From NCBI RefSeq assembly GCF_900176415.1, contig NZ_FWXO01000001.1, positions 1,236,053 through 1,300,052 on the forward strand: a stretch of DNA of 64,000 nt, in the 5' to 3' direction. A program made the translations under genes and the position numbers. The stretch's first letter is position 1. Each line of letters begins with the position of its first letter. Source of the stretch: Cellulophaga tyrosinoxydans (GTDB lineage: Bacteria > Bacteroidota > Bacteroidia > Flavobacteriales > Flavobacteriaceae). Of the stretch, positions 9,843-19,141 are shown piece after piece. The notes under the pieces are model-generated. The model ran no database searches. It saw only the letters and a program-made list of their open reading frames with translations, and had not been told where the DNA came from.

Positions 9843-11321
9843 TCTTTGGTAAATAACCGCTTCTCCAATTTTATGAAGGAGTGTGTAGTTTTTATCTAAA
9901 TACGTATTCACGTAATTATTTTCTGCAATTAATTTACGATCTAATAATTGCTTATCTTTTCTTTTAACAATTATTGCTGGTTGTTTTACTTCAAGAATAT
10001 ATTGTATTTCTTCTAAAGTGGTTTTTCTTAAATTTTCGGCATAAGGAAACAAATCAGCCCTACTAATATTGCTGGGATGAGTTGCTGCTTTGGTTGGAGG
10101 GTTAACATTTAAAAACCAATATCCAATATGATATTCTGTAAATAAAATGTTTTCATGATTAATTTTATTTGCAATTAAATACTTTGGCACCTCGATACCT
10201 TCTCCATTATAAAAAGAGCCTTTGCTAATTTTATTTTTAATAATAGCCCCATATTCCATATAACTTTCTAGTGGAATTAAAAGTAATATTACACCAATAA
10301 TTGGTTGGTATCTAAATGATGTTAACGTTTTAATATTACCTATAAAAACCCCAATTAGAATTAAAAGTATTGGGTACAATTGTATTAAATAGTGACCATT
10401 TAATCTACCTCCTTTTATAAAAGATAGCATTACGCCAGCCATAACAATAACTAACAACTGTATGTCGCTTCTTTTAAAATCAATAAGTGCCTTTTTCTTT
10501 GCAAATAACAAAAACAGCATTAATACTCCTACAATAGGCATAAAGCTCAAAACGGACATCCTTCTAGTTTCTGTATAGATTAATGGCGCTTTAATAACCG
10601 AATTCCACCATAATAAAATATGATCATTTAAATAGTAAGGCAAAATTGTAAGCCCAATGACTAATAATATCCCAATTCCATAGCATATGGTATTTATTAA
10701 GCCTTCTTTATAGTTCTTTTGGCGTACTGTTGAGTAGAGGTAATAAAGTCCTGCCAGAGCTATTGGATATGCCATGTTGAGCTTTACCATTGAAGTGAAG
10801 CCCATTAATATTCCGGCAATTAAGAAACCTTCCCAATTTTTGTATTTTAAGAGTAGATACAGTGCAGGAGTGAAGAAAACCATTGATATATGCTCTGACA
10901 TAACACCTTGCATGCTTCCGAATAAACTTTGTAAAAACACGCAAAATATAGCAGCCCAAAAACCCACTTTCTTGGTGCTTACGATTGTTGTTATTTTATA
11001 TGTAAAGTAAGCGGTGATGGCAACTATTAAAACTCCAAAAAACCGAATAGCAATTAAACTCTTACCAAAAGTGTATAGTATGCCTGCAAAAAACAAAAAG
11101 TTTAATGGAGGTTTTAAATCCCACAATTCCATATAAGGCAAATGCCCATTTACCCATGATTGCCCCATGAGAATAAAGGTACTTTCATCACGATCTATAT
11201 AATCACGAAAAAAAAATGGTAATCGTATAAAAAAAGTTATTAGAAATAGGATGCCAAAAATGCTTCTATTTTTTAGGGAGTTATATTTTGGAGTCAAGTA
11301 ATCAAAAAGCTTTGTTAGCAT
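9834..11321 (-). CDS. ArnT/PMT-like (GT39/83-type) membrane glycosyltransferase
   Basis: The 495-residue polytopic membrane protein has about ten predicted membrane segments. Near the N terminus is a luminal-type acidic motif (FFRDYIDRDESTFILMGQSW, residues near 34-53), followed by GHLPYMELWDLKPPLNFLFF. That DRDE-plus-KPP pattern is typical of lipid-linked sugar transferases related to ArnT and protein O-mannosyltransferase. The donor and acceptor are unknown. It lies on the opposite strand between bioD and bioA, splitting the biotin genes, and has no evident link to the pathway. Confidence 0.8.
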   Translation of the reverse strand: MLTKLFDYLTPKYNSLKNRSIFGILFLITFFIRLPFFFRDYIDRDESTFILMGQSWVNGHLPYMELWDLKPPLNFLFFAGILYTFGKSLIAIRFFGVLIVAITAYFTYKITTIVSTKKVGFWAAIFCVFLQSLFGSMQGVMSEHISMVFFTPALYLLLKYKNWEGFLIAGILMGFTSMVKLNMAYPIALAGLYYLYSTVRQKNYKEGLINTICYGIGILLVIGLTILPYYLNDHILLWWNSVIKAPLIYTETRRMSVLSFMPIVGVLMLFLLFAKKKALIDFKRSDIQLLVIVMAGVMLSFIKGGRLNGHYLIQLYPILLILIGVFIGNIKTLTSFRYQPIIGVILLLIPLESYMEYGAIIKNKISKGSFYNGEGIEVPKYLIANKINHENILFTEYHIGYWFLNVNPPTKAATHPSNISRADLFPYAENLRKTTLEEIQYILEVKQPAIIVKRKDKQLLDRKLIAENNYVNTYLDKNYTLLHKIGEAVIYQRLK

Positions 11322-11399
11322 TAAATGGTTGTGTTTATTGCCTATTAATTAGCATCTTTGCAAGATAAAATAAAAACGCGATTTTTAAATCTTGTACTA

Positions 11400-12668
11400 T
11401 TGAAAAATATTTCTGAAAGAGATAAAAAGCATATTTGGCACCCGCTTACACAGCATAAATTACATTCCCAAATGCTTGGTATCACCAAGGCAAAAGGTTG
11501 TGTATTGTATGATGAAGAGGGTAAGGAGTATATAGACGGAATTTCATCCTGGTACACCAGTGTGTATGGGCATTGTAACGATTTTATAATCGAAAAGGTA
11601 TATGCGCAAATGCAACAATTAGACCAGGTTGTATTTAGTGGATTTACTCATGAACCTGCGGTTAAATTATCCGAAGAGTTAATAAAAATATTACCATCAA
11701 ATCAACAGAAATTATTTTTCTCTGACAACGGATCTACTGCCACCGAGATAGGTATAAAAATGGCATTGCAGTATCATTTTAATAAAGGAGAAAAAAAGAA
11801 TGTATTTCTAGCTTTTGATGATGCTTTTCATGGCGATACATTTGGCGCGATGTCTGTTTCTGGTTTGTCAGTTTATAATGGTCCGTTTGAAGATTTTTTT
11901 ATTGCTGTAGAACGTGTAAAAACACCTACACAAGAAAATATTAGTTCCATTTTAGAACAGCTAGAACAGCGTTTACAGAAAAATGATATTGCTGGGTTTA
12001 TCTATGAACCGTTAATTCAAGGAGCTGCGGCTATGCAAATGCATGATCCTGAAGGATTAGAGAAAATAGTAACACTTTTAAAAAGCTATGGTGTAATTAC
12101 CGTTGCAGATGAAGTAATGACCGGATTTGGAAAAACAGGTAAGTATTTTGCATCTGATCATCTTTCGGTAAAGCCAGATGTTATGTGTATGTCTAAAGCT
12201 TTAACCGCAGGATTAGTGCCAATGGCGGTAACAAGCTGTACGCAGCAAATTTATGACGCTTTTTATAGTAATGAAATTTCAAAGGGACTCTTTCATGGGC
12301 ATACCTATACGGCAAATCCATTGGCTTGTACTGCTGCATTGGCTGGAATAGCGTTACTGAAATCCGAAGAAATTCAGCAAAATATTCAGCGTATAATAAC
12401 TTCCCATAAAAAGTTTGATGCTGAAATAAAAAATAACCCTAAAGTGGCACGAACAAGACAAACAGGAACCATATATGCTTTGGATTTAAATATTGAAATG
12501 GAGCGTTATGGAAATTTACGTGATAAATTAATGAACCACTTTATGCAGAACGGTGTATTTTTACGGCCATTAGGGAATACTATTTATATTTCCGCTCCTT
12601 ATGTAATTACTAAAGAGCAAATGCAGAAAATATACGATACTATAAAGTCTGTTTTAACTATTATTTAG
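11400..12668 (+). CDS. bioA: Adenosylmethionine-8-amino-7-oxononanoate aminotransferase
   Basis: BioA converts KAPA to DAPA, usually with SAM as amino donor. Class III aminotransferase features are seen: HIWHPLTQHK near the N terminus, ISSWYTSVYGHC, FSDNGSTATEIGIKMA, the VADEVMTGFGKTGK strand, and the PLP lysine in CMSKALTAGLVPMAV. The TTG at 11400 gives KNISERDKKHIWHP, the usual family beginning; a TTG at 11358 would add 14 atypical residues. About 422 residues, a normal length. The next gene begins 11 bases downstream. Confidence 0.93.
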   Translation: MKNISERDKKHIWHPLTQHKLHSQMLGITKAKGCVLYDEEGKEYIDGISSWYTSVYGHCNDFIIEKVYAQMQQLDQVVFSGFTHEPAVKLSEELIKILPSNQQKLFFSDNGSTATEIGIKMALQYHFNKGEKKNVFLAFDDAFHGDTFGAMSVSGLSVYNGPFEDFFIAVERVKTPTQENISSILEQLEQRLQKNDIAGFIYEPLIQGAAAMQMHDPEGLEKIVTLLKSYGVITVADEVMTGFGKTGKYFASDHLSVKPDVMCMSKALTAGLVPMAVTSCTQQIYDAFYSNEISKGLFHGHTYTANPLACTAALAGIALLKSEEIQQNIQRIITSHKKFDAEIKNNPKVARTRQTGTIYALDLNIEMERYGNLRDKLMNHFMQNGVFLRPLGNTIYISAPYVITKEQMQKIYDTIKSVLTII

Positions 12669-12679
12669 AAGCCTTTAAT

Positions 12680-13840
12680 TTGACAGAACAAATTTCCATC
12701 ACCGCAATTTCATCTATTTCTCCCTTGGGAATTTCTCCTAAAGAAATTTGGAATGCTTATTTAAATGATACTAGTCTACTAACGAAGCAAAATTTTGATA
12801 ACGAAAGTGTTTGGGTTGGGACACTTACTAGAGAAGGTAAAAGAATTGTTGAGGTATTAAAAGAGTCAGATAGTAAATATAGAAATCTTGATGAGAGTGT
12901 TTTATATGCTATGCTTGTAGCACGTAACGCAATGCAAATGGCAGGGTGGGTTTCAGGAGATAATTTTGGTATAAATATAGGTTCATCGAGGGGGGCAACC
13001 ACATTATTTGAAAAATACCATAAGGAATTTTTAAGTAGTGGAAATTCTTCAACATTAGCATCACCTACAACAACTTTAGGTAATATTTCTTCATGGATAG
13101 CCCATGATTTGCAGACTCAAGGACCAGAAATATCGCATTCCATAACCTGTTCAACAGCGTTACATTCGCTATTAAACGGCATAGCTTGGTTAAAAAGTGG
13201 AATGGCCGAAAAATTTATGGTCGGCGGTAGTGAGGCACCATTAACACCTTTTACAATCGCCCAAATAAAAGCACTAAAAATTTATTCTAAAGAAGAAATG
13301 GCATATCCATGTCGTGCCTTCGATATGAATAAAAGATTAAATTCTATGGTTTTAGGAGAAGGCGCATCAATAGCATGTCTTGAAAAAGGTATTCCTGAAA
13401 ATGCGCTAGCGGTAATAGAAGGGATGGGTTATGCCACAGAAATATTGGAGCATAATATTTCTATTTCAACAGATGCAATTTGTTTTCAACGTTCCATGAA
13501 AATGGCATTAAAAGATACAAACCCCGATGATGTAGATGTTATTGTCATGCATGCACCAGGAACCATTAAAGGAGATGAATCAGAACTAAACGCCATCGAA
13601 AAAATATTTTGTAACAAAAAACTATTTTGCACTACAAATAAATGGAAGATAGGTCACACATTTGGTGCTTCAGGTATGTTGAGTTTAGAACTTGCTGTTC
13701 TCATGTTGCAACATCAAAAAGCCATAAAAGTACCCTTTGTAACGTATAACAATGTGCCAGATAAAATCTCTAAAGTACTTGTAAATGCTGTTGGTTTTGG
13801 AGGAAATGCGGTGAGTATTTTATTAAAGAAAGTAATTTAA
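12680..13840 (+). CDS. Beta-ketoacyl-ACP synthase (FabF-like), linked to biotin genes
   Basis: The 386-residue protein has a KAS I/II-type thiolase fold. The Cys-His-His triad is complete: nucleophile in SHSITCSTALHSL near residue 160, first His in VMHAPGTIKGDESE near 290, and second His in KIGHTFGASGMLS near 325. It starts with TTG, where the start MTEQISITAISSISPLG fits the family N terminus. It sits 11 bases after bioA, so it is probably in the biotin operon and may help make the pimeloyl chain; that role is inferred. The fatty-acid fabF itself is expected elsewhere. Identification as a KAS is firm. Confidence 0.9.
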   Translation: MTEQISITAISSISPLGISPKEIWNAYLNDTSLLTKQNFDNESVWVGTLTREGKRIVEVLKESDSKYRNLDESVLYAMLVARNAMQMAGWVSGDNFGINIGSSRGATTLFEKYHKEFLSSGNSSTLASPTTTLGNISSWIAHDLQTQGPEISHSITCSTALHSLLNGIAWLKSGMAEKFMVGGSEAPLTPFTIAQIKALKIYSKEEMAYPCRAFDMNKRLNSMVLGEGASIACLEKGIPENALAVIEGMGYATEILEHNISISTDAICFQRSMKMALKDTNPDDVDVIVMHAPGTIKGDESELNAIEKIFCNKKLFCTTNKWKIGHTFGASGMLSLELAVLMLQHQKAIKVPFVTYNNVPDKISKVLVNAVGFGGNAVSILLKKVI

Positions 13841-13857
13841 CCAATTAAACTAAAAAT

Positions 13858-14436
13858 ATGGAACAATGGTTTGAAGCATTAGTATTATTTGAAAGAGTAT
13901 ACTGGATTATTGCAGGAGTGGCCTCGGCAATATTTTTAGTGCTTTTGGTAATTACGTTACTTGGTGGCGATAGTGATACCGTAGAAGGGGATGTTGACAC
14001 AGAGATTGAAGGCGATACAGGCATACACTTTCAATTTTTATCTTTTAAAAATTTAATAGGATTTTTAACTATTTTCGGATGGTCGGGAATCGCAGCGTTA
14101 CATGCAGAATTACCAAAATTTGCAGTAGTTTTAATTTCAGTGATTTGTGGATTGTTAATGATGATAGCCATGGCATCTTTGTTTTATTATCTTGCAAAAT
14201 TACAGAGCAGTGGTACATTGAAATTAACTAATGCTATTAACCAAGTTGGTGAAGTGTACCTTACTATTGGTGCAAATCGTTCTAAAATAGGAAAGGTAAG
14301 TATCACGGTACAAGGAACATTGAGAGAGCTGGATGCACTTACCGAAGAAAACGCAGATTTGCATCAAGGAAATGTTGTTCGTGTATCGAAAATTACAGAT
14401 AACGGAATTTTAATTGTTGAATTACTAAATAAATAA
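13858..14436 (+). CDS. NfeD-like membrane protein, partner of flotillin
   Basis: The 192-residue protein has three hydrophobic segments (about 15-37, 60-80, 85-110) and a C-terminal beta-rich soluble domain (GEVYLTIGANRSKIGKVSITVQGTLRELDA), the NfeD/YuaF OB-fold pattern. Such proteins are encoded with SPFH proteins and help organise membrane domains. The flotillin gene starts four bases downstream, which supports the call. It follows the ketoacyl synthase by 17 bases on the same strand. Confidence 0.83.
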   Translation: MEQWFEALVLFERVYWIIAGVASAIFLVLLVITLLGGDSDTVEGDVDTEIEGDTGIHFQFLSFKNLIGFLTIFGWSGIAALHAELPKFAVVLISVICGLLMMIAMASLFYYLAKLQSSGTLKLTNAINQVGEVYLTIGANRSKIGKVSITVQGTLRELDALTEENADLHQGNVVRVSKITDNGILIVELLNK

Positions 14437-14440
14437 CCAT

Positions 14441-15886
14441 ATGCTATTACTATTACCCTTACAATTAAGTAGCGGAAGCGCCACATTGCTAACCATTGGT
14501 TTTGCAATTTTATTTTTCTTTATCATAATCATTTCATTCATCCGCAGGTATAAACGTTGTCCTTCGGATCGTATTTTGGTTGTTTATGGTAAAGTAGGTT
14601 CAGGTAACTCTGCACGATGTATTCATGGTGGAGCGGCATTTATTTGGCCAGTAATTCAAGATTATGAATTTTTAGATTTAACGCCTATTTCTATAGAAGT
14701 TAACTTGGTTAATGCGTTAAGTAAGCAAAATATTCGTGTAAATGTCCCATCCAGATTCACTATAGGTATTTCTACAGAACCAGGAATTATGCAAAATGCT
14801 GCCGAGCGTTTGTTGGGTCAAGGTATGCAAGAAGTTCAAGATTTAGCAAAGGAGATTATTTTTGGACAATTACGTTTGGTGGTTGCATCAATGGATATTG
14901 AAGAAATCAACTCCGATAGAGATAAGTTTTTGACCAACATATCTCAGAGTGTTGAATCAGAACTAAAGAAAGTAGGTTTAAAGTTAATCAACGTAAACAT
15001 TACTGATATTGTTGATGAATCTGGCTATATAGAGGCTCTAGGAAAAGAAGCAGCAGCACATGCTATAAATGCTGCTCGTAAATCTGTTGCGGAAAAAAAC
15101 AGAGACGGGTCTATTGGTGAGGCAAATGCATTGCAAGATGAGCGTACTCAGGTAGCAGCTGCAAATGCGCAGGCAGTTGAAGGGGAAAACATCGCAAAAA
15201 TCAATGTAGCAAATTCAGATTCATTACGTCGTCAAAGAGAGGCAGAAGCAGAACGTACAGCGATTGCAGCAGAAAAAGTACAGGCAGCTAAAGCACTAGA
15301 GGAATCTTATGCAGCAGAGAAAGATGCAGAACTTGCAAGAGCCGAACGTGTACGTAGTTCGCAAATGGCAGATATTGTTGTCCCTGCAGAAATAGATAAG
15401 AAAAAGGTAGAAATTGATGCCGAGGCCGACGCGGAACGTACAAGACGTATTGCCAAAGGTGAAGCTGATGCAATACTTTTTAAAGCGCAAGCTGAAGCAC
15501 AAGGGATACTGGAAGTTTTGACCAAACAAGCAAAAGGATTGGATGAAATTGTAAAAGCTGCTGGTAATAATCCAAAAGAAGCGGTGTTATTATTAATTGC
15601 CGACAAATTACCAGAATTAGTAAAGTTACAATCGGAAGCTATTAAAAACATTAAAATTGATAAAGTTACTGTTTGGGACTCAGGAGCAAAATCTACTGAT
15701 GGAAAAGGGTCAACTGCTAATTTTATCTCAGGAATGTATAAGTCGGTACCGCCATTACAAGAAATGTTTAACATGGCAGGTATGCAATTGCCAGAATACT
15801 TAAAAGGGAAAGATTTAGATAGTGAAGAAGTACAAGAAGCAATTAAAAAAGCGAGTACTTCTAAAAAGAAGGATACCGAAGAGTAA
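14441..15886 (+). CDS. Flotillin-type SPFH domain protein
   Basis: The 481-residue protein has one N-terminal membrane segment (residues about 13-35), an SPFH/band 7 domain to about residue 200 (FLDLTPISIEVNLVNALSKQ), then a long Ala- and Glu-rich coiled coil (residues 200-390) typical of flotillins, and a charged C terminus. Flotillins oligomerise into scaffolds of functional membrane microdomains. It pairs with the NfeD-like gene four bases upstream. A strong terminator follows. Confidence 0.93.
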   Translation: MLLLLPLQLSSGSATLLTIGFAILFFFIIIISFIRRYKRCPSDRILVVYGKVGSGNSARCIHGGAAFIWPVIQDYEFLDLTPISIEVNLVNALSKQNIRVNVPSRFTIGISTEPGIMQNAAERLLGQGMQEVQDLAKEIIFGQLRLVVASMDIEEINSDRDKFLTNISQSVESELKKVGLKLINVNITDIVDESGYIEALGKEAAAHAINAARKSVAEKNRDGSIGEANALQDERTQVAAANAQAVEGENIAKINVANSDSLRRQREAEAERTAIAAEKVQAAKALEESYAAEKDAELARAERVRSSQMADIVVPAEIDKKKVEIDAEADAERTRRIAKGEADAILFKAQAEAQGILEVLTKQAKGLDEIVKAAGNNPKEAVLLLIADKLPELVKLQSEAIKNIKIDKVTVWDSGAKSTDGKGSTANFISGMYKSVPPLQEMFNMAGMQLPEYLKGKDLDSEEVQEAIKKASTSKKKDTEE

Positions 15887-15911
15887 TTTATACTATTTAG
15901 CGAGTATTTAG

Positions 15912-15946
15912 GTCCTGTTGCTATTTATTGCAACAGGGCTTTTTTA
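15912..15946 (+). terminator. Rho-independent terminator after flotillin gene
   Basis: An 8-bp stem (CCTGTTGC with GCAACAGG, 8-base loop) is followed by a T run. It isolates the flotillin unit from bioB. Confidence 0.85.
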
Positions 15947-15988
15947 TAAACAAGAATTTCTTTTTTGGGATTTGAATTACAAATAGGT

Positions 15989-15996
15989 TATTTTTG
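15989..15996 (+). promoter_or_regulatory. Putative bioB promoter (-7 element)
   Basis: TATTTTTG fits TAnnTTTG, and a TTTG at 15964-15967 lies 21 bases upstream, a normal -33/-7 spacing for the phylum. The predicted start of transcription lies near 16002, giving a short leader before ATG 16018. Confidence 0.6.
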
Positions 15997-16017
15997 AGCC
16001 TGATTTAATTGAGCTAC

Positions 16018-17109
16018 ATGAGCGAGACAAGACACAACTGGACAAAACAAGAAATACTTGATATCTATAACAAACCTATGATGGAGTTGTTGTATGATGC
16101 CGCAACTATACATAGAAAAAATCATGATCCAAATACGGTTCAGGTTTCCACATTATTATCTATAAAAACAGGCGGATGCCCAGAAGATTGCGGTTATTGT
16201 CCGCAAGCAGCTCGTTATCACACGGGTGTAGAAGGTAATGATCTAATGACTGTTCCACATGTAAAAGCACAAGCATTAAGAGCAAAAGCATCTGGTAGTT
16301 CTAGAGTATGCATGGGTGCCGCTTGGCGTAACGTAAAAGACGGACCAGAATTTGATCAAGTTTTAGAGATGGTACGTACTATAAACAAGCTAGATATGGA
16401 AGTTTGTTGTACCCTTGGTATGATTACTGAAAATCAAGCAAAACGTTTAGCTGAAGCTGGCTTATATGCTTACAATCACAATTTAGATACTTCAGAAGAT
16501 TATTATAAAGATGTAATTTCCACTAGAGCATTCGAGGATCGATTAGATACCATTAGTAATGTGCGTAAAACAAACGTAACTGTTTGTAGTGGTGGTATTA
16601 TTGGAATGGGAGAAAAGTTAGAAGATAGAGCAGGAATGTTAGTTGCTTTAGCATCTCTTAATCCTCAACCAGAATCTGTACCAATTAATGCCTTAGTTGC
16701 TGTTGAAGGAACGCCAATGGAAGATATTGAGCCTATTGCAATTTGGGATATGATTAGAATGGTTGCAACCACTAGAATTGTAATGCCAGAAACGCAAGTA
16801 AGACTATCTGCTGGTAGAACAGAAATGAGTAGAGAAGGTCAGGCTATGTGTTTCTTTGCTGGTGCAAACTCCATATTTGCTGGTGATAAATTGCTAACAA
16901 CTCCAAATCCTGATGTAAATGATGATATGGAGATGTTTAAACTATTAGGTTTAAACCCGCAAAAACCATTTACAAAAGTATCACAGCCAAAAACTGTTGA
17001 GGCAGTAGATTCAGCGTTTCAACCATTAGGAGAAAAACCAAAATGGACAAGACCAGGTCATACTATTGAGCGAAACGAAGCTGCAAAGAATAAAGCAAAA
17101 ATATCTTAA
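16018..17109 (+). CDS. bioB: Biotin synthase
   Basis: BioB is the radical SAM enzyme that inserts sulfur into dethiobiotin. The 363-residue protein carries the CxxxCxxC cluster motif (C54, C58, C61 in GGCPEDCGYC), and a second set of cysteines for the auxiliary 2Fe-2S cluster (VCMGAAW, EVCCTLG, TVCSGGI), with the fourth ligand Arg in the LSAGRTEMS segment. ATG 16018 gives MSETRHNWTK, the usual start; an in-frame TTG at 16009 is less likely. It is transcribed alone after a terminator, in the same direction as the other biotin genes. Confidence 0.97.
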   Translation: MSETRHNWTKQEILDIYNKPMMELLYDAATIHRKNHDPNTVQVSTLLSIKTGGCPEDCGYCPQAARYHTGVEGNDLMTVPHVKAQALRAKASGSSRVCMGAAWRNVKDGPEFDQVLEMVRTINKLDMEVCCTLGMITENQAKRLAEAGLYAYNHNLDTSEDYYKDVISTRAFEDRLDTISNVRKTNVTVCSGGIIGMGEKLEDRAGMLVALASLNPQPESVPINALVAVEGTPMEDIEPIAIWDMIRMVATTRIVMPETQVRLSAGRTEMSREGQAMCFFAGANSIFAGDKLLTTPNPDVNDDMEMFKLLGLNPQKPFTKVSQPKTVEAVDSAFQPLGEKPKWTRPGHTIERNEAAKNKAKIS

Positions 17110-17192
17110 TTTAACTTTTTGCTAGTGTAAAGAAGTAAACGTAGCGTGGTTATTTTACTGTAGAAATGTAATTTTATAAAAAATAAGAAGCA

Positions 17193-18050
17193 TTGAAATT
17201 ACAAGATATACCTAGGGTAGCACATATTACAAAAGAAGAATTTGTAAAGAATTTTTATAAACCACAAAAACCTGTGGTTATTGAAAAATTCATTGAAGAC
17301 TGGCCAGCTTATTCTAAATGGAACTTAGAATACATAAAGTCTATTGCTGGGGATAAAATAGTTCCGCTATATGATGATCGTCCGGTTAGTTATAAGGATG
17401 GTTTCAATCAGCCTCATGCGAAAATGCAAATGGCAGATTACATAGATTTACTTCAAAAAGAACCTACCAAATTTCGCATTTTTCTTTGGAATATTTTAAA
17501 AGAAGTCCCCGCATTGCAAGCCGATTTTAAATATCCTGATTTTGGTTTAAAGCTATTGAAAGGCTTGCCAATGTTATTTTTTGGAGGTACAGATTCTTAT
17601 ACCTTTATGCATTATGATATTGATCTGGCAAATATTTTCCATTTTCATTTTCAGGGAAGAAAAGAAATAATTCTTTTTGATCAGGCACAAAATAAGCATT
17701 TGTATAAAGTGCCGCACTCTTTAATTACCCATGAAAGTATAGATTTTTCCAATCCAGACCTGAATAAATGGCCCGCTCTAAAAAATGCAAATGGCTATAA
17801 AACCTATTTAGAACACGGCGAAGTTTTATATATACCTGAAGGCTATTGGCATTACATGAAATATATTACCCCTGGTTTTTCTATGAGTTTACGTGCTATG
17901 GCCCGAAACCCTAAAAACCTCAGTAAAGCAGCCTATAATATTTTATTTATGCGTTATTATGACACGTTGATGCGTAGAATTCAAGGGCAGAAATGGATAG
18001 ATAATAAAAATCAGAGAGCTATAAACCAAACAAATGCGTATATACAATAA
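17193..18050 (+). CDS. Cupin-like JmjC-type (Cupin_8) protein
   Basis: The 285-residue protein resembles Fe(II)/2-oxoglutarate hydroxylases of the cupin_8 group. It has the N-terminal KPVVIEKFIEDWPAYSKW segment typical of these enzymes. A likely iron site is HYD in FMHYDIDLANIFHF (near residue 144) with a distal His in YIPEGYWHYM (near 217), and a GRKEIILFD strand between. The start is TTG at 17193, chosen because no ATG precedes the conserved region. Such enzymes hydroxylate proteins or RNA-linked targets; the substrate here is unknown. The short gap after bioB has no clear terminator. Confidence 0.82.
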   Translation: MKLQDIPRVAHITKEEFVKNFYKPQKPVVIEKFIEDWPAYSKWNLEYIKSIAGDKIVPLYDDRPVSYKDGFNQPHAKMQMADYIDLLQKEPTKFRIFLWNILKEVPALQADFKYPDFGLKLLKGLPMLFFGGTDSYTFMHYDIDLANIFHFHFQGRKEIILFDQAQNKHLYKVPHSLITHESIDFSNPDLNKWPALKNANGYKTYLEHGEVLYIPEGYWHYMKYITPGFSMSLRAMARNPKNLSKAAYNILFMRYYDTLMRRIQGQKWIDNKNQRAINQTNAYIQ

Positions 18051-18070
18051 GGTAATTCGTACAGAATAGG

Positions 18071-18078
18071 TATCTTTG
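18071..18078 (+). promoter_or_regulatory. Putative -7 promoter element
   Basis: TATCTTTG fits TAnnTTTG, 37 bases before the ATG of the exported beta-barrel protein. No TTG at the expected -33 position was seen. Confidence 0.5.
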
Positions 18079-18115
18079 CGCCCTTAAAATAATATACAAA
18101 CAAAAAAATAATCAA

Positions 18116-18610
18116 ATGAAAAAAGTAGTAATCGTTTTAATAATGGTATTAAGTGTTTCTTTCGTAAATGCGCAAGCTTATGATGGAAAGGATGATGCTA
18201 AATTTCAAATAGGAGCGAATTTTCAAGAAAATGGTACTGGAATCGTGGTTACTTATGATTACGGAATGGGAGAAAATTTTTCAATAGGAGCTTCTACATC
18301 TTATATTTTAGGAGTAGAAGAAGCAATTGATGCCGATTTTGGTAATAGATTTGACCTAAAGGCTAGATTTAATGCAAATCTTGGTAGTGTTATGCAATTA
18401 CCATCTAATGTTGATGTTTATCCTGGGTTAAATTTAGGATTAAAGAATTTTGGTGGCCATTTAGGTGTACGTTATTTTTTTAGTGATGGTTTTGGATTGT
18501 TTACTGAAGCCTCTACGCCTTTCGCAAAATATAAAAGTGATGATTTAACTCCTGCTGAAAAATTACACAATCAGTTTGTGTTTAGCTTTGGGGCTACTTT
18601 TAATCTTTAA
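18116..18610 (+). CDS. Small exported outer-membrane beta-barrel-like protein
   Basis: The 164-residue protein has a clear signal peptide (KKVVIVLIMVLSVSFVNAQA). The mature part alternates Gly- and aromatic-rich strands (FQIGANFQENGTGIVVTYDYGMG, FSIGASTSYILG, GGHLGVRYFFSDGFGLFTEAS) and ends in VFSFGATFNL, a typical C-terminal barrel strand ending in a hydrophobic residue. It is probably an 8-strand barrel of the DUF6646-like exported group. Function is unknown. It has its own promoter element and a strong shared terminator downstream. Confidence 0.72.
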   Translation: MKKVVIVLIMVLSVSFVNAQAYDGKDDAKFQIGANFQENGTGIVVTYDYGMGENFSIGASTSYILGVEEAIDADFGNRFDLKARFNANLGSVMQLPSNVDVYPGLNLGLKNFGGHLGVRYFFSDGFGLFTEASTPFAKYKSDDLTPAEKLHNQFVFSFGATFNL

Positions 18611-18626
18611 ACATACAGAATATTTT

Positions 18627-18660
18627 AAAAGGCGGTAATTGTAAAATTGCCGCCTTTTTT
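18627..18660 (+). terminator. Bidirectional terminator between barrel gene and recX
   Basis: The stem AAAAGGCGGTAATT / AATTGCCGCCTTTT has one G-T wobble, with A and T tracts on both sides. It lies between convergent genes and can serve both. Confidence 0.85.
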
Positions 18661-19141
18661 ATTTTATAAGCTCTGTAATTTTTTCATAAACTAAATGACT
18701 TTCCCATCCACGATAAAGAAGATAATCGGCAAGTTTTTTTCTTCTTTTTTGAATATTTTTTTCTCGAATGGCTTCTAGTCTTTTTTCTGCGAGCAAATTT
18801 AGGGTGTTTAAATACTCATTTTCATCGATCTCCTTTAGCGCTGAGGTAATATTGTATTTAGATATGTCGCGCATTTTTAGCTCGTTTACAATGCGTTTTT
18901 TACCCCACTTTTTAATGTTGAATTTACCGCGTGCATAACTTTTAGCAAAGCGTTCTTCATTTAAAAAATTCTCTTGAATTAAATGGCCTATTATTTGGTC
19001 AATAGCTCTAGGGATCATTCCCATTTCCCGTAGTTTGTTTGCTACTTCTTTATGACAGCGGTCCTGATAGGCACAATAATTTTCAATCTTTTTTTTTGCT
19101 TCGTCAAGAGTATAAGAGGGCTGTGCATTTTTCATTTTCAA
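18659..19141 (-). CDS. recX: RecX family regulatory protein
   Basis: RecX inhibits RecA filament growth. The 160-residue protein is all-helical with the repeated RecX three-helix pattern: YTLDEAKKKIENYCAYQDRCHKEVANKLREMG, then IDQIIGHLIQENFLNEERFAKSYARGKFNIKKWGKKRI. The RY(G)-type FAKSYARGKF core is typical. Its start overlaps the end of the deformylase gene by four bases, so the two are coupled. recA is not nearby. Confidence 0.9.
   Translation of the reverse strand: MKMKNAQPSYTLDEAKKKIENYCAYQDRCHKEVANKLREMGMIPRAIDQIIGHLIQENFLNEERFAKSYARGKFNIKKWGKKRIVNELKMRDISKYNITSALKEIDENEYLNTLNLLAEKRLEAIREKNIQKRRKKLADYLLYRGWESHLVYEKITELIK

Noticed and set aside
15307-15774. 155-codon Ala/Ser-rich frame antisense to flotillin
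   Set aside because: Results from the Ala/Glu repeats of the flotillin coiled coil read backwards.
18627-18660. Inverted repeat as a possible mobile-element end
   Set aside because: It has the form of an intrinsic terminator between convergent genes, and no transposase or target duplication is near.
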